DNA from: Buttiauxella sp. A111
Lineage (GTDB): Bacteria > Pseudomonadota > Gammaproteobacteria > Enterobacterales > Enterobacteriaceae
NCBI RefSeq assembly: GCF_014189855.1
Contig: NZ_BJFN01000010.1
Span: 1-64,000 of the forward strand
Direction of reading: 5' to 3'
Length of the DNA: 64,000 nucleotides
The translations under genes and the position numbers were made by a program. Shown one piece after another: positions 20,989 through 31,066 of the stretch. Position 1 is the first letter of the stretch; each line of letters begins with the position of its first letter. The notes beneath the pieces are model-generated. The model did not search any database, had not been told where the DNA came from, and saw only the letters and a list, made by a program, of their open reading frames with translations.

Positions 20989-22122
20989 GTGAAAGTGTTA
21001 ACTGTTTTTGGCACGCGCCCGGAGGCTATCAAAATGGCTCCTCTGGTTGATGCGTTGGCAAAAGATCCATTTTTTGACGCAAAAGTCTGCGTGACTGCAC
21101 AGCATCGCGAGATGCTGGATCAAGTGTTGAATTTATTTTCTATCGAGCCGGATTATGATTTAAACATCATGAAGCCGGGGCAAGGGCTGACGGAAATTAC
21201 CTGCCGAATTCTCGAAGGATTAAAGCCGATTCTTGAGTCCTTTAAGCCAGATGTGGTGCTGGTGCATGGCGATACGACGACGACGCTTGCCACTAGCCTG
21301 GCTGCATTTTATCAGCGTATTCCGGTCGGACATGTTGAAGCGGGTCTGCGTACTGGCGATCTGTTGTCTCCGTGGCCAGAAGAAGCGAACAGAACGATTA
21401 CCGGGCATCTGGCGACATATCACTTTGCTCCGACAGAAAATTCCCGACAAAACCTGGTACGTGAAAATATCAGCGACAATAATATCTTCGTCACTGGCAA
21501 TACGGTGATTGATGCGCTGATTTCTGTCCGCGATCGTGTACTTGCCGATGACAATCTGCGTAGCTCTTTGGCGCAGTGTCACCCATTCCTGGATAGCAGT
21601 AAGAAACTGATTCTGGTCACGGGGCACCGTCGCGAAAGCTTTGGTGATGGCTTTGAGCGTATTTGTCACGCTTTGGCTGAAATTGCCAAACAAAACAGCG
21701 ATGTTCAGATTGTTTATCCTGTACACCTGAATCCGAATGTTAGCGAGCCTGTTACGCGCATTCTTGGGGACGTCAAAAACATAGTGTTGATCGACCCGCA
21801 GGAGTATTTGCCATTTGTCTATTTAATGAACCATGCGTATCTGATTCTGACTGACTCAGGTGGCATTCAGGAAGAAGCGCCATCGCTGGGTAAACCCGTA
21901 TTGGTTATGCGTGATACCACTGAACGCCCTGAAGCTGTAGATGCAGGTACTGTTCGTTTGGTGGGGACGGATACTCAAGAGATCGTCCGCCAGGTAACGC
22001 GTTTGTTGAAAGATGAAAACGAATATGAAGTGATGAGTCGGGCACATAATCCTTACGGCAACGGTAAGGCCTGTGAACAAATTTTGGCTGCATTAAAGAA
22101 AAATCAGGTGACACAACAATGA
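20989..22122 (+). CDS. wecB: UDP-N-acetylglucosamine 2-epimerase (ECA)
   Basis: This 377-residue GT-B-fold epimerase converts UDP-GlcNAc to UDP-ManNAc for ECA. It has a GTG start ([12 protein letters not shown]). Motifs are [27 protein letters not shown] and [16 protein letters not shown]. Length and sequence match E. coli WecB (376 residues). Its end overlaps wecC by four bases. Confidence 0.96.
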   Translation: MKVLTVFGTRPEAIKMAPLVDALAKDPFFDAKVCVTAQHREMLDQVLNLFSIEPDYDLNIMKPGQGLTEITCRILEGLKPILESFKPDVVLVHGDTTTTLATSLAAFYQRIPVGHVEAGLRTGDLLSPWPEEANRTITGHLATYHFAPTENSRQNLVRENISDNNIFVTGNTVIDALISVRDRVLADDNLRSSLAQCHPFLDSSKKLILVTGHRRESFGDGFERICHALAEIAKQNSDVQIVYPVHLNPNVSEPVTRILGDVKNIVLIDPQEYLPFVYLMNHAYLILTDSGGIQEEAPSLGKPVLVMRDTTERPEAVDAGTVRLVGTDTQEIVRQVTRLLKDENEYEVMSRAHNPYGNGKACEQILAALKKNQVTQQ

Positions 22123-23381
22123 GTTTTGCAACCATCTCTGTGATTGGTCTTGGCTATATCGGATTACCCACTGCGGCGGCATTTGCTTCTAAACAGCAAA
22201 ACGTCGTAGGTGTTGATATCAACCAACATGCGGTAGATACCATAAATCGTGGTGCTATTCATATTGTTGAGCCTGACCTCGATAAGGTGGTTAAAACTGC
22301 TGTGGAAGGCGGTTTCTTACGCGCCAGCACACAACCAGTTGAAGCGGATGCTTTTTTAATTGCGGTGCCTACGCCGTTCAAAGGCGATCACGAGCCGGAT
22401 ATGGTTTTTGTCAAAAGCGCCGCTGACTCCATTGCGCCCGTTCTCAAGAAAGGGGCTTTGGTTATCCTGGAGTCAACTTCGCCTGTCGGTTCAACCGAGC
22501 AAATGGCGGAATGGCTCGCCGAACTTCGCCCTGACCTGACTTTCCCACAACAGGCAGGTGAAGCAGCAGATGTTAATGTTGCTTACTGCCCGGAACGCGT
22601 ATTGCCAGGCCAGGTGATGGTAGAACTCATCAAAAATGATCGGGTGATTGGCGGTATGACACCGCTTTGTTCCGCGCGAGCCAGCGAACTGTACAAGATT
22701 TTCCTCGAAGGTGAGTGCATCGTGACGAACTCCCGCACTGCTGAAATGTGCAAGCTGACAGAAAACAGTTTCCGTGATGTGAACATCGCATTCGCTAACG
22801 AGCTTTCGCTGATTTGTGCTGATCAGGGGATCAATGTCTGGGAATTAATCCGCCTTGCTAACCGCCATCCGCGCGTCAATATTTTGCAGCCAGGTCCTGG
22901 CGTGGGTGGGCACTGTATCGCGGTTGACCCTTGGTTTATCGTCGCGCAGAACCCTGAACATGCACAGTTGATCCGCACCGCGCGTGAAGTCAACGACGGC
23001 AAGCCACAATGGGTTGTAAACCAGGTGAAAGCTGCCATTGCAGACTGCTTATCAGAGACGGGTAAGCGCGCCAGTGAAATCACTATTGCCTGCTTTGGGT
23101 TGGCCTTTAAACCGAATATTGATGACCTGCGTGAAAGCCCGGCGATGGAAATCGCTGAAATTATCAGTTCGTGGCATAGCGGCAAAACATGGGTTGTTGA
23201 GCCCAATGTCCACCAACTGCCAAAAGCGCTCGTTGGACACTGTGAATTAGCAACGACTGATGAAGCCCTTGCGCAGGCCGATGTCCTGGTGATGTTGGTT
23301 GATCATCAGGTATTCAAAGCCATCCCAGGTACGCAAGTCCAGCAGCGCTGGGTTGTTGATACCAAAGGGGTCTGGCGCTAG
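22119..23381 (+). CDS. wecC: UDP-N-acetyl-D-mannosamine dehydrogenase
   Basis: This 420-residue NAD-dependent UDP-sugar dehydrogenase oxidises UDP-ManNAc to UDP-ManNAcA, the second ECA sugar. A Rossmann motif ([16 protein letters not shown]) is at the N-terminus, and the UDP-sugar-binding core [12 protein letters not shown] near 265 follows. It starts within the wecB stop (ATGA), which suggests translational coupling of the two steps. Confidence 0.96.
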   Translation: MSFATISVIGLGYIGLPTAAAFASKQQNVVGVDINQHAVDTINRGAIHIVEPDLDKVVKTAVEGGFLRASTQPVEADAFLIAVPTPFKGDHEPDMVFVKSAADSIAPVLKKGALVILESTSPVGSTEQMAEWLAELRPDLTFPQQAGEAADVNVAYCPERVLPGQVMVELIKNDRVIGGMTPLCSARASELYKIFLEGECIVTNSRTAEMCKLTENSFRDVNIAFANELSLICADQGINVWELIRLANRHPRVNILQPGPGVGGHCIAVDPWFIVAQNPEHAQLIRTAREVNDGKPQWVVNQVKAAIADCLSETGKRASEITIACFGLAFKPNIDDLRESPAMEIAEIISSWHSGKTWVVEPNVHQLPKALVGHCELATTDEALAQADVLVMLVDHQVFKAIPGTQVQQRWVVDTKGVWR

Positions 23382-23397
23382 TTTTCGCCAGGCGAAA

Positions 23398-24096
23398 ATG
23401 AAGCCGATGACGTTTTGCTCTGTGCCCGTTCAAGCAAGAATTGAATCTCTCGACTGGGAGAATCAATTCTTTGCGGTAAACAGCGGAATTCTTCGCTTTG
23501 AAGAAGACGCGCCTTTGCTGACCCTGCAACACCTCGATGCCTATGCTCGCGTACAGGCGAAAATCTCTACCCAGCAAACTGTCCTGCTTGATGGTTTGCA
23601 GCAACTCGGTTTTAAACTGGTTGAAGGGGAAGTCGATTTTGTACTGAAAGTTGGCACGCAACATGCTCCATCTTCTGTAGAGCTTGCCACAAGTGCTGAT
23701 ATTCCTGTGTTGCGGGATTTAGCCGCCAATATCTTCACACAAAGCCGTTTTCGTACGCCCTGGTATCAGGCAACGGATAGTGGTCGTTTCTACGCGCAAT
23801 GGGTTGAGAATGCCGTGCTGGGCACCTTTGACCATGAGTGCCTGTTATTGAAAAACGGCAATGCGATACAAGGTTTTGTGAGCATGCGTCAGCTAAATGA
23901 TGATGAGGCTCGTATTGGCTTGCTGGCAGGTCGTGGTGTTGGCGCTCAGCTGATGGACGCAGCCTGTTTTTGGTGTCAGCAACGTGGCCTTCAAACACTA
24001 CGCGTGGCTACACAAATCAGCAATACCGCAGCTCTGCGGCGCTATGTTCAAAGCGGTGCCACTATAGAAAGCACCGCCTTCTGGTTATACAGGTGA
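23398..24096 (+). CDS. wecD: dTDP-4-amino-4,6-dideoxy-D-galactose acetyltransferase
   Basis: This GNAT acetyltransferase N-acetylates dTDP-Fuc4N to give dTDP-Fuc4NAc, the third ECA sugar. The acetyl-CoA motif is [15 protein letters not shown], and the C-terminus ESTAFWLYR matches E. coli WecD. The start is uncertain. ATG 23398 (232 residues) lies 16 bases after wecC; ATG 23407 and GTG 23422 are alternatives. The GTG lines up with the E. coli start (MPV), but none has a strong ribosome site. The N-terminal half is more diverged than the catalytic half. Confidence 0.9.
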   Translation: MKPMTFCSVPVQARIESLDWENQFFAVNSGILRFEEDAPLLTLQHLDAYARVQAKISTQQTVLLDGLQQLGFKLVEGEVDFVLKVGTQHAPSSVELATSADIPVLRDLAANIFTQSRFRTPWYQATDSGRFYAQWVENAVLGTFDHECLLLKNGNAIQGFVSMRQLNDDEARIGLLAGRGVGAQLMDAACFWCQQRGLQTLRVATQISNTAALRRYVQSGATIESTAFWLYR

Positions 24097-24100
24097 AAAA

Positions 24101-25231
24101 ATGATCCCATTTAATGCTCCTCCAGTAGTAGGTACGGAAATCGAATACATGCAGGCTGCGATGGGTAGCGGCAAGCTTTGTGGCGATGGCGGTTTCACGC
24201 GTCGTTGCCAGCAATGGATGGAGCACCGCTTTGGTTGCAAAAAAGTGCTGCTAACACCTTCCTGTACGGCATCACTGGAAATGGCGGCGCTGTTGTTAAA
24301 TATTCAGCCCGGCGATGAAGTGATTATGCCGAGCTATACCTTTGTTTCTACTGCTAACGCTTTCGTTCTGCGTGGGGCAAAAGTGGTGTTTGTCGATATT
24401 CGTCCGGACACCATGAACATTGACGAAAAGCTGATTGAAGCGGCAATCACCGAGAAGACTCGTGCGATTGTTCCTGTTCATTACGCCGGTGTAGCCTGTG
24501 AAATGGACACCATCATGGCGATTGCCAACAAGCATAATCTGTTTGTTGTGGAAGATGCAGCGCAGGGAGTGATGTCGACCTACAAAGGCCGCGCGTTAGG
24601 GACAATTGGCCACATAGGTTGCTTCAGCTTCCATGAAACCAAAAACTATACAGCGGGTGGTGAAGGTGGTGCGACGCTGATTAATGACCCTTCGCTTATC
24701 GAGCGTGCGGAAATTATTCGCGAGAAAGGCACTAACCGCAGCCAGTTCTTCCGTGGACAGGTAGATAAATATACCTGGCGGGATATTGGCTCAAGCTACT
24801 TGATGGCCGACTTGCAGGCTGCTTATCTGTGGGCGCAACTCGAAGCGGCTGAAAAGATTAACCAACAGCGACTGAAGCTGTGGCATGCCTACTACGATGC
24901 CCTGAAACCGCTAGCTAAAGCAGGGCGCATTGAACTGCCATCTATTCCAAAAGACTGCGTGCAAAATGCGCATATGTTTTATATCAAATTGCGTGATATT
25001 GACGATCGCAGTGCTCTGATTTCCTGGCTGAAAGAGGCGGAAATTCTGGCGGTGTTCCATTACATCCCATTACATGACTGCCCGGCTGGCGAGAAGTTTG
25101 GTTACTTCCACGGCGAAGACCGTTTCACTACGCAAGAAAGTGAGCGCCTGTTGCGCCTGCCGTTGTTCTATAACCTGTCTCCTGCGAATCAACGTACTGT
25201 TATCAATACGTTGTTAAGCTTCTTCTCCTGA
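24101..25231 (+). CDS. wecE: dTDP-4-amino-4,6-dideoxygalactose transaminase
   Basis: This 376-residue DegT/DnrJ/EryC1-family PLP enzyme aminates dTDP-4-keto-6-deoxyglucose to dTDP-Fuc4N. The PLP lysine lies in SFHETKNYTAGGEGG near residue 180, and VVEDAAQG carries the usual Asp. Length matches E. coli WecE. It starts four bases after wecD and is followed after one base by wzxE. Confidence 0.96.
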   Translation: MIPFNAPPVVGTEIEYMQAAMGSGKLCGDGGFTRRCQQWMEHRFGCKKVLLTPSCTASLEMAALLLNIQPGDEVIMPSYTFVSTANAFVLRGAKVVFVDIRPDTMNIDEKLIEAAITEKTRAIVPVHYAGVACEMDTIMAIANKHNLFVVEDAAQGVMSTYKGRALGTIGHIGCFSFHETKNYTAGGEGGATLINDPSLIERAEIIREKGTNRSQFFRGQVDKYTWRDIGSSYLMADLQAAYLWAQLEAAEKINQQRLKLWHAYYDALKPLAKAGRIELPSIPKDCVQNAHMFYIKLRDIDDRSALISWLKEAEILAVFHYIPLHDCPAGEKFGYFHGEDRFTTQESERLLRLPLFYNLSPANQRTVINTLLSFFS

Positions 25232-25232
25232 T

Positions 25233-26483
25233 ATGTCACTCGCGAAAGCTTCGGTGTGGACCGCAGGGTCCACACTGGTAAAAATTGCTGCCGGTTTGCT
25301 GGTGGTGAAGCTGCTTGCTGTGGCATTTGGCCCGAGTGGGGTTGGGCAGGCTGGTAACTTCCGCCAGATGGTTACCGTATTAGGCGTGCTTGCCGGGGCG
25401 GGGATCTTCAACGGCGTGACAAAATACGTCGCGCAATATCACGATCAACCCGAACAATTACGCAAGGTGATTGGCACGTCATCAGCGATGGTGCTTGGCT
25501 TCTCGACGCTTTTAGCCATCATTTTTGTTGTGGCGGCAAAACCCATTAGCCTTGGGTTATTTGGGCATGAAAATTACCAGGGGCTCGTGCGCCTGGTGGC
25601 GTTAGTGCAGATGGGGATCGCCTGGGCGAACTTGTCGCTGGCAATCATGAAAGGGTTTCGAGACGCTGCGGGTAACGCGCTGGCGCTGATTGGCGGCAGT
25701 ATTATCGGTGTGATGGCGTACTACCTTTGTTATCGTCTGGGCGGTTATCAGGGAGCGTTATTGGGGCTTGCGTTAGTTCCTGCACTGGTGCTTATTCCAG
25801 CGGGAATCATGCTGGTTCGCCGTGAACACGTCCCGTTTGGTTATCTGAAACCGCAGTGGGATAAGGTTTACGCCAGCAGCCTGGGTAAGTTCACGATCAT
25901 GGCGTTGATTACGTCCGTGACGTTACCCGTGGCTTACGTGATGATGCGTAACCTGCTTGCCGCGCACTACAGCTGGGATGATGTTGGAATCTGGCAGGGG
26001 GTGAGCAGTATTTCAGATGCCTATCTGCAATTTATCACCGCTTCGTTTAGCGTCTATCTGTTGCCAACGCTTTCACGCTTAACCAACAAATCTGATATTA
26101 GTCGCGAGATTGTTCGTTCGCTGAAATTCGTGCTGCCCGCGGTGGCTCTGGCAAGTTTCACCGTCTGGCTATTGCGCGACTTTGCTATCTGGTTACTTTT
26201 TTCACATAAATTCATCGCGATGCGCGATCTCTTTGCCTGGCAGTTGGTGGGGGATGTGCTGAAAGTGGGTTCGTACGTATTTGGTTATTTAGTGATAGCG
26301 AAAGCCTCGCTTCGCTTCTATATCTTGACGGAAATCAGCCAGTTCACATTATTGACCGGTTTTTCACATTGGCTTATACCTGCGCATGGTGCTCTGGGGG
26401 CCGCGCAGGCCTATATGGCAACGTACATCATTTACTTCACGCTCTGTTGCAGCGTTTTTCTCATTTATCGTAGACGAGCATGA
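25233..26483 (+). CDS. wzxE: ECA lipid III flippase WzxE
   Basis: This 416-residue polytopic membrane protein of the Wzx/MOP flippase family has about 12 predicted membrane helices. It moves undecaprenyl-linked ECA trisaccharide to the periplasmic face. The N-terminal [17 protein letters not shown] resembles E. coli WzxE in sequence and length. It overlaps wecF by four bases (ATGA). Confidence 0.95.
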   Translation: MSLAKASVWTAGSTLVKIAAGLLVVKLLAVAFGPSGVGQAGNFRQMVTVLGVLAGAGIFNGVTKYVAQYHDQPEQLRKVIGTSSAMVLGFSTLLAIIFVVAAKPISLGLFGHENYQGLVRLVALVQMGIAWANLSLAIMKGFRDAAGNALALIGGSIIGVMAYYLCYRLGGYQGALLGLALVPALVLIPAGIMLVRREHVPFGYLKPQWDKVYASSLGKFTIMALITSVTLPVAYVMMRNLLAAHYSWDDVGIWQGVSSISDAYLQFITASFSVYLLPTLSRLTNKSDISREIVRSLKFVLPAVALASFTVWLLRDFAIWLLFSHKFIAMRDLFAWQLVGDVLKVGSYVFGYLVIAKASLRFYILTEISQFTLLTGFSHWLIPAHGALGAAQAYMATYIIYFTLCCSVFLIYRRRA

Positions 26484-27559
26484 CGACACTGATTCACGTT
26501 TTGGGATCGGATATCCCGCATCATAATCAAACGGTACTGCGTTTCTTCAATGACGCACTGGCTGTCTCAAATCCGCATGCACGCCAGTTTATGGTGGTGT
26601 CAAAGGACGACGCTTTGCTTTCCGCTTTTCCTGCGCTTGCCATAACGCTTTATCCCACCAAAAAAGCGCTGGCGCAGGCTGTTGTGGTAAAAGCTCGAGC
26701 TAACCGCCAACAACGCTTTTTCTTCCACGGCAACTTTAACAGTGCGCTGTGGATAGCACTGTTGACCGGTGGTTTGAAACCCGCCCAGATGTACTGGCAT
26801 ATTTGGGGCGCTGATCTTTACGAGGCCTCGAAGAGCTTAAAATTTCGGGCTTTTTACCTGCTGCGTCGCATCGCGCAGGGCCGTGTCGGGCGCGTGTTTG
26901 CCACCCGGGGGGACCTGAACTATTTCCATGAACGTCACCCACGCGTGCCGGGTGAGCTGATTTATTTCCCAACAAGAATGGACTTATTGCCTGAGAGTAA
27001 CGCTTGCGAAGACGTCAAAACGGGGAAAATGACATTGTTAGTCGGGAATTCCGGCGATCTTAGCAACCAGCATATTGCAGCGTTGAAAGCGATTCATACC
27101 CAGTTTGGCGACACGGTACGCGTCGTGGTCCCGATGGGGTATCCTGGCAATAATGACGCCTATATTCATGAAGTGCAGCAAGCGGGGCGGGCGCTCTTTA
27201 GCGAAGAAAACCTGCAAATCCTAACGGAAAAAATGGACTTCAACGAGTATGTGGCTCTGTTACGCCAATGCGATCTGGGGTATTTCATTTTTGATCGCCA
27301 GCAAGGCATCGGTACGCTCTGCTTGCTTATCCAGGCGGGGATCCCTTGTGTACTCAGCCGCAAAAATCCTTTCTGGCAGGACATGACCGAGCAGCATATC
27401 CCGGTGTTGTTTACGGGCGATCCGTTGAATGAGTCGATAGTGCGCGAAGCGCAGCGTCAACTACGCTTACTGGATAAACAACAAATCGCCTTCTTTAATC
27501 CAAATTACATCGATGGCTGGAAACGGGCACTGGAAATTGCATCAGGAGAAACCGCATGA
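26480..27559 (+). CDS. wecF: TDP-Fuc4NAc:lipid II Fuc4NAc transferase
   Basis: This 359-residue glycosyltransferase (WecF/RffT family) adds the third sugar, Fuc4NAc, to lipid II to complete the ECA repeat unit. The family pattern [13 protein letters not shown] is at the start and [11 protein letters not shown] near residue 110. It is soluble or peripheral, with no membrane helix evident. It has four-base overlaps with wzxE before and wzyE after. Confidence 0.95.
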   Translation: MTTLIHVLGSDIPHHNQTVLRFFNDALAVSNPHARQFMVVSKDDALLSAFPALAITLYPTKKALAQAVVVKARANRQQRFFFHGNFNSALWIALLTGGLKPAQMYWHIWGADLYEASKSLKFRAFYLLRRIAQGRVGRVFATRGDLNYFHERHPRVPGELIYFPTRMDLLPESNACEDVKTGKMTLLVGNSGDLSNQHIAALKAIHTQFGDTVRVVVPMGYPGNNDAYIHEVQQAGRALFSEENLQILTEKMDFNEYVALLRQCDLGYFIFDRQQGIGTLCLLIQAGIPCVLSRKNPFWQDMTEQHIPVLFTGDPLNESIVREAQRQLRLLDKQQIAFFNPNYIDGWKRALEIASGETA

Positions 27560-28932
27560 GTTTGCTGCAATTTGGCGGTTTGTTTGTGGTCTGGTTTGCC
27601 TCAGTGATGTTCATTGGCATTTTAACGTACCAGGAATTCCGACGGGTGCGTTTCAATTTTAATGTGTTCTTCTCACTGCTGTATTTGCTGACGTTTTTCT
27701 TTGGCTTCCCGTTTACCTGCACCCTGGTGTTTCGCTTCGGTGTGGCAGTCGTGCCGGCAGATGTGTTGCTCCAGGCTCAACTCGCTGCCGTGTGTTTCTA
27801 CGGTATCTATTATGTCGCTTACAAAACGCGACTGCGTGAAAAGCGAACCACAACGGTTCGGCGTCCTGTCTTTACCATGAACCGGGTCGAGACTCATCTC
27901 ACGTGGGTGATGTTGATGGTGGTGGCGCTGGTAAGCGTCGGCATCTTCTTTATGCATAATGGATTTTTGTTATTTAAGCTGCATTCTTATAGCCAAATAT
28001 TCTCCAGCGAAGTGTCGGGCGTTGCGTTAAAGCGTTTCTTCTACTTCTTTATTCCCGCGATGCTGGTGGTCTATTTCCTGAAACAAGATGGGCGAGCCTG
28101 GCTGTTCTTTCTGGTCAGCACGGTAGCCTTTGGTCTGCTGACCTACATGATTGTCGGCGGTACACGCGCCAATATCATCATCGCATTCGCCATTTTCTTG
28201 TTCATCGGCATTATCCGCGGTTGGATTTCGCTATGGATGCTGGTGGCTGCGGGCGTCTTTGGCATTGTTGGGATGTTCTGGCTGGCGTTGAAACGCTACG
28301 GTCTGAACGTCAGCGGCGATGAAGCGTTTTATACCTTCTTGTACCTGACGCGCGATACCTTCTCTCCATGGGAAAACCTGGGATTACTACTGCAAAATTA
28401 CGACAAAATTGAGTTCCAGGGACTGGCCCCGATCTTGCGTGATTTTTATGTCTTTATCCCAACCTGGTTATGGCCAGGTAGGCCGAGCATCGTTCTGAAC
28501 AGTGCGAACTACTTTACCTGGGAAATTCTCAACAACCATTCTGGGCTGGCGATTTCACCTACCTTAATTGGCTCGCTGGTGGTGATGGGCGGAGTGTGGT
28601 TTATCCCGCTGGGCGCGGTGGTGGTGGGACTCATCATCAAATGGTTCGACTGGTTATATGAATTGGGCAATCGGGAAACCAATAAATACAAAGCGGCCAT
28701 TTTGCATAGTTTCTGCTTCGGGGCGATCTTCAACATGATTGTTCTGGCGCGAGAAGGGTTGGACTCCTTCGTTTCACGTGTGGTGTTTTTCCTGATGGTA
28801 TTTGGCGTCTGTTTGATGCTCGCGAAATTGCTTTACTGGTTATTTGATAGTGCGGGGCTGGTGCATCAACGGTTACGGCGTTCACCGAAAATTACCTCCG
28901 GCACCCAAAATGCATCACAAGGAATATCATGA
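27556..28932 (+). CDS. wzyE: ECA polymerase WzyE
   Basis: This 458-residue integral membrane protein has about 11 predicted helices. It polymerises ECA trisaccharide repeats in the periplasm with WzzE. Conserved WzyE segments include [15 protein letters not shown] and [17 protein letters not shown]. Slightly longer than the E. coli protein, with a charged C-terminal tail. It overlaps wecF and wecG by four bases each. Confidence 0.95.
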   Translation: MSLLQFGGLFVVWFASVMFIGILTYQEFRRVRFNFNVFFSLLYLLTFFFGFPFTCTLVFRFGVAVVPADVLLQAQLAAVCFYGIYYVAYKTRLREKRTTTVRRPVFTMNRVETHLTWVMLMVVALVSVGIFFMHNGFLLFKLHSYSQIFSSEVSGVALKRFFYFFIPAMLVVYFLKQDGRAWLFFLVSTVAFGLLTYMIVGGTRANIIIAFAIFLFIGIIRGWISLWMLVAAGVFGIVGMFWLALKRYGLNVSGDEAFYTFLYLTRDTFSPWENLGLLLQNYDKIEFQGLAPILRDFYVFIPTWLWPGRPSIVLNSANYFTWEILNNHSGLAISPTLIGSLVVMGGVWFIPLGAVVVGLIIKWFDWLYELGNRETNKYKAAILHSFCFGAIFNMIVLAREGLDSFVSRVVFFLMVFGVCLMLAKLLYWLFDSAGLVHQRLRRSPKITSGTQNASQGIS

Positions 28933-29669
28933 GTCCACTGACTACAGCACCTTCATACGCTATTCGTGGCCTGGATCTTCTTGGCTGGCGCGATATGCAG
29001 CACGCTCTGGATTACCTCTATGCAGATGGTTCGCTGCGCTGCGGTACTTTGGTGGCGATTAACGCTGAGAAAATACTCGCCGCAGAGCGTGAGCAAGAAG
29101 TGCGAACGCTAATCCTGGAGGCGGAATACAAATACGCTGACGGTATAAGCGTGGTTCGTTCTATCCGTAAAAAATTCCCCGGTGCGGTCGTGTCGCGAGT
29201 GCCAGGTGCTGATCTATGGGAAGCGCTGATGCAGCGCGCAGGGCAAGAAGGCACACCGGTTTTCCTCATCGGTGGCAAACCGGAAATACTGGCGCAAACA
29301 GAGGCCAAACTGCGCAAGCAGTGGCAGGTGAATATTGTCGGCAGTCAGGATGGGTACTTCAACGCGGAACAGCAGCCAGCTTTGTTTGAGCGTATTCGCG
29401 ACAGTGGTGCTGCGATTGTGACGGTTGCGATGGGATCGCCACGGCAGGAAATCTTTATGCGTGATTGCCGTAAGGTGCATCCTGATGCGTTGTATATGGG
29501 CGTTGGCGGTACCTATGACGTGTTTACGGGCCATGTGAAGCGTGCACCAAAAATATGGCAGAACCTTGGTCTGGAATGGCTTTACCGCTTGTTGTCGCAA
29601 CCGAGCCGTATCACGCGCCAAATAAAACTGCTGCGTTACCTGGCCTGGCATTATACCGGTCGCCTTTAA
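28929..29669 (+). CDS. wecG: UDP-ManNAcA:lipid I ManNAcA transferase
   Basis: This 246-residue WecG/TagA/CpsF-family glycosyltransferase adds ManNAcA to lipid I to give lipid II. Family motifs are [19 protein letters not shown] and [12 protein letters not shown], with [11 protein letters not shown] in the C-terminal half. It overlaps wzyE by four bases and ends the ECA cluster. In E. coli the next gene is yifK; here the tRNA operon promoter follows directly. Confidence 0.96.
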   Translation: MSPLTTAPSYAIRGLDLLGWRDMQHALDYLYADGSLRCGTLVAINAEKILAAEREQEVRTLILEAEYKYADGISVVRSIRKKFPGAVVSRVPGADLWEALMQRAGQEGTPVFLIGGKPEILAQTEAKLRKQWQVNIVGSQDGYFNAEQQPALFERIRDSGAAIVTVAMGSPRQEIFMRDCRKVHPDALYMGVGGTYDVFTGHVKRAPKIWQNLGLEWLYRLLSQPSRITRQIKLLRYLAWHYTGRL

Positions 29670-29776
29670 AATATCCCTTTGTGTGCAGATAAAGTGAGTT
29701 TGATGGGTGAAATTGGCTGGATAATCATCAGAATGTGCAAAGCATGACCAAATGCGCATTTTATTTAAATAAGCAC

Positions 29777-29805
29777 TAGACAGCCGAGCATGAAGGCCGT
29801 AATAT
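29777..29805 (+). promoter_or_regulatory. Promoter of the tRNA operon
   Basis: TAGACA (29777-29782) and TAATAT (29800-29805) are separated by 17 bases. They are followed by a G/C-rich discriminator (CCGACCCCGC), as in stringently controlled stable-RNA promoters. It lies 21 bases upstream of the first tRNA. The remainder of 29670-29776 shows no gene. Confidence 0.8.
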
Positions 29806-29826
29806 CCGACCCCGCAACGGCGCTAT

Positions 29827-29903
<77 letters not shown>

Positions 29904-29980
29904 TCTTTATTAAGAAGGGCGTTGGAGCTGCGGCGGCACTTCTTTCTAAGAAAGTTGGCCGTGCAAAAAAGTTTTCAGTG

Positions 29981-30056
29981 GTGGCTATAGCTCAGTTGGT
30001 AGAGCCCTGGATTGTGATTCCAGTTGTCGTGGGTTCGAGTCCCATTAGCCACCCCA
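29981..30056 (+). tRNA. hisR: tRNA-His (anticodon GTG)
   Basis: A 76-base cloverleaf with acceptor GTGGCTA/TAGCCAC, anticodon loop TTGTGAT (GTG) and encoded CCA. The base before (29980, G) can pair with discriminator C73 as the extra G-1 typical of tRNA-His. It is second gene of the operon. Confidence 0.97.
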
Positions 30057-30072
30057 TTAATTTAGTGATATT

Positions 30073-30159
30073 GCGAAGGTGGCGGAATTGGTAGACGCGC
30101 TAGCTTCAGGTGTTAGTGTTCTTACGGACGTGAGGGTTCAAGTCCCTCTCTTCGCACCA
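30073..30159 (+). tRNA. leuT: tRNA-Leu (anticodon CAG)
   Basis: An 87-base class II tRNA with a long variable arm (near 30111-30129). Acceptor arms are GCGAAGG/CTTCGC, the anticodon loop TTCAGGT gives CAG, and CCA is encoded. It is third gene of the operon. Confidence 0.97.
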
Positions 30160-30196
30160 TCTCTAAGTTAAGTAGTAAGTAGTAAAAGCAGTATTT

Positions 30197-30273
30197 CGGC
30201 GAGTAGCGCAGCTTGGTAGCGCAACTGGTTTGGGACCAGTGGGTCGGAGGTTCGAATCCTCTCTCGCCGACCA
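30197..30273 (+). tRNA. proM: tRNA-Pro (anticodon TGG)
   Basis: A 77-base cloverleaf with acceptor CGGCGAG/CTCGCCG, anticodon loop TTTGGGA (TGG) and encoded CCA. It is the last tRNA of the operon. Its last 19 bases are repeated exactly 166 bases downstream. Confidence 0.97.
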
Positions 30274-30283
30274 AATTCAAGAA

Positions 30284-30310
30284 AACCCAACCGCAAGGTT
30301 GGGTTTTTTT
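30284..30310 (+). terminator. tRNA operon terminator
   Basis: AACCCAACC pairs with GGTTGGGTT around a short GCAA loop, followed by a T run, 11 bases after the tRNA-Pro CCA end. Confidence 0.92.
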
Positions 30311-30450
30311 ACGTCTGTAGTTTATAGAGGAAGAGAACCTCCGAAGGAGGTTTGAGCCGAGCGCAGCGAGACAACATTGCCTTAGCAACGGCCCGCAGGG
30401 CGAGTCACGCAGTGGCGAGTAATCCTCTCTCGCCGACCAATTTTAGAAAA

Positions 30451-30475
30451 AGCCAACCTTCGGGTTGGCTTTTTT
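30451..30475 (+). terminator. Second terminator in the tRNA-linked repeat
   Basis: AGCCAACC pairs with GGTTGGCT around a TTCG-type loop, followed by a T run. It is the diverged counterpart of the first terminator in repeat unit 2. Confidence 0.85.
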
Positions 30476-30584
30476 GCATCTGAAGTTTATAGAGGATGAG
30501 AACCTCCGAAGGGGGTTTGAGCCTGGTGCCGTGAGACAACATTGCTTTAGCTCAGTCTCAATTTCACGACATTGTGGTTTTAAT

Positions 30585-30602
30585 TGTCGTTGTTTGGTGA
30601 CT
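30585..30602 (+). promoter_or_regulatory. Putative GlrR (QseF) site, distal
   Basis: TGTC-N10-GACT, one base off the reported TGTC-N10-GACA consensus for the GlrR activator, lies 63 bases upstream of a perfect copy. That spacing is close to six helical turns, so both would face the same side of the DNA. Confidence 0.5.
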
Positions 30603-30647
30603 TATAACTATTTAATAAATAACAAAAATTTTATTAAAGCGTATTGA

Positions 30648-30665
30648 TGTCTCTAAAAAGAGACA
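30648..30665 (+). promoter_or_regulatory. Putative GlrR (QseF) site, proximal
   Basis: A perfect TGTC-N10-GACA dyad (TGTCTC...GAGACA arms) lies about 115 bases upstream of the sigma-54 -24 element of glmZ. This is a usual enhancer distance for a sigma-54 activator. Confidence 0.65.
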
Positions 30666-30777
30666 CTATTGCGATGAGATTAATGAGTGAAAGCAACGGA
30701 CCAGGCACCTGAAAGTCCTCCGGTAACATGCTGAATGCAAAACGATTACATGCTCATATTAATTTTGAATACAAACA

Positions 30778-30794
30778 TGGCACGTATCGTGCAA
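30778..30794 (+). promoter_or_regulatory. Sigma-54 promoter of glmZ
   Basis: TGGCACG-N4-GTGCAA matches the -24/-12 sigma-54 consensus TGGCACG-N4-TTGCA at all but one base. The invariant GG and GC are 10 bases apart. It ends 10 bases before the expected GlmZ 5' end. Confidence 0.75.
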
Positions 30795-30804
30795 TAATAT
30801 ATCT

Positions 30805-31008
30805 GTAGATGCTCATTCCACTTCTTATGTTTGCTTAGGCTTCATAAACCCAGGAATGACGCAGAGCCGATTTACGGTGCTTATCGTCCACCGACAGATG
30901 TCGTCTTTCAGACCTCATCCAACACCATGGACATAACGTTGAGTGAAGCACCATTTAGTTGTCATACAGACCTGTTTTAACACCTGCCTTTTGGCGGGTG
31001 TTTTTTTT
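30805..31008 (+). ncRNA. glmZ: GlmZ small RNA (activator of glmS translation)
   Basis: About 204 bases start GTAGATGCTCATTCCA and include GGAATGACGCAGAGCC, CCATGGACA and GTTGAGTGAAGCAC, as in E. coli GlmZ. The segment TTGTCATACAGACCTG near 30959-30974 corresponds to the glmS mRNA pairing region. GlmZ, with Hfq, unmasks the glmS ribosome site to raise glucosamine-6-phosphate synthase; RapZ and RNase E destroy it when GlcN6P is plentiful. The 3' end is an intrinsic terminator (ACCTGCC/GGCGGGT then nine Ts). Its position next to hemY matches E. coli. Confidence 0.92.
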
Positions 31009-31034
31009 TGCTTTCAGAAAGGGAAGCGAGAAAG

Positions 31035-31060
31035 GGAAAAGGGCGAAAGATTTCGCCCTT
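31035..31060 (-). terminator. hemY terminator (minus strand)
   Basis: AAGGGCGAAA and TTTCGCCCTT pair around a two-base loop, just past the hemY stop. On the minus strand the stem is followed by a short T-rich run (TTCCCTTT). It probably ends the hemCDXY transcript opposite the glmZ end. Confidence 0.65.
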
Positions 31061-31066
31061 AGTGGA

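Larger units (their letters stand above)
30255..30557 (+). repeat. tRNA-linked tandem repeat containing the 3' end of tRNA-Pro
   Basis: The 19-base tRNA-Pro 3' end AATCCTCTCTCGCCGACCA (30255-30273) recurs exactly at 30421-30439, a spacing of 166 bases. Each copy is followed by a similar unit: a CCAACC/GGTTGG terminator, then a TTTATAGAGG segment, then GAGAACCTCCGAAGG with a short hairpin, then GAGACAACATTGC. The second unit is diverged and shortened. The arrangement resembles the tyrT rtT repeats of E. coli, which also start with a 19-base tRNA 3' end. Confidence 0.85.

Noticed and set aside
30122-30388. 88-codon minus-strand open frame containing GERGFEPPTHWS
   Set aside because: It is antisense to tRNA-Leu/tRNA-Pro; this peptide pattern is a known spurious translation of tRNA genes.
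30421-30439. A second tRNA-Pro
   Set aside because: Only the last 19 bases are present; there is no D or anticodon arm.
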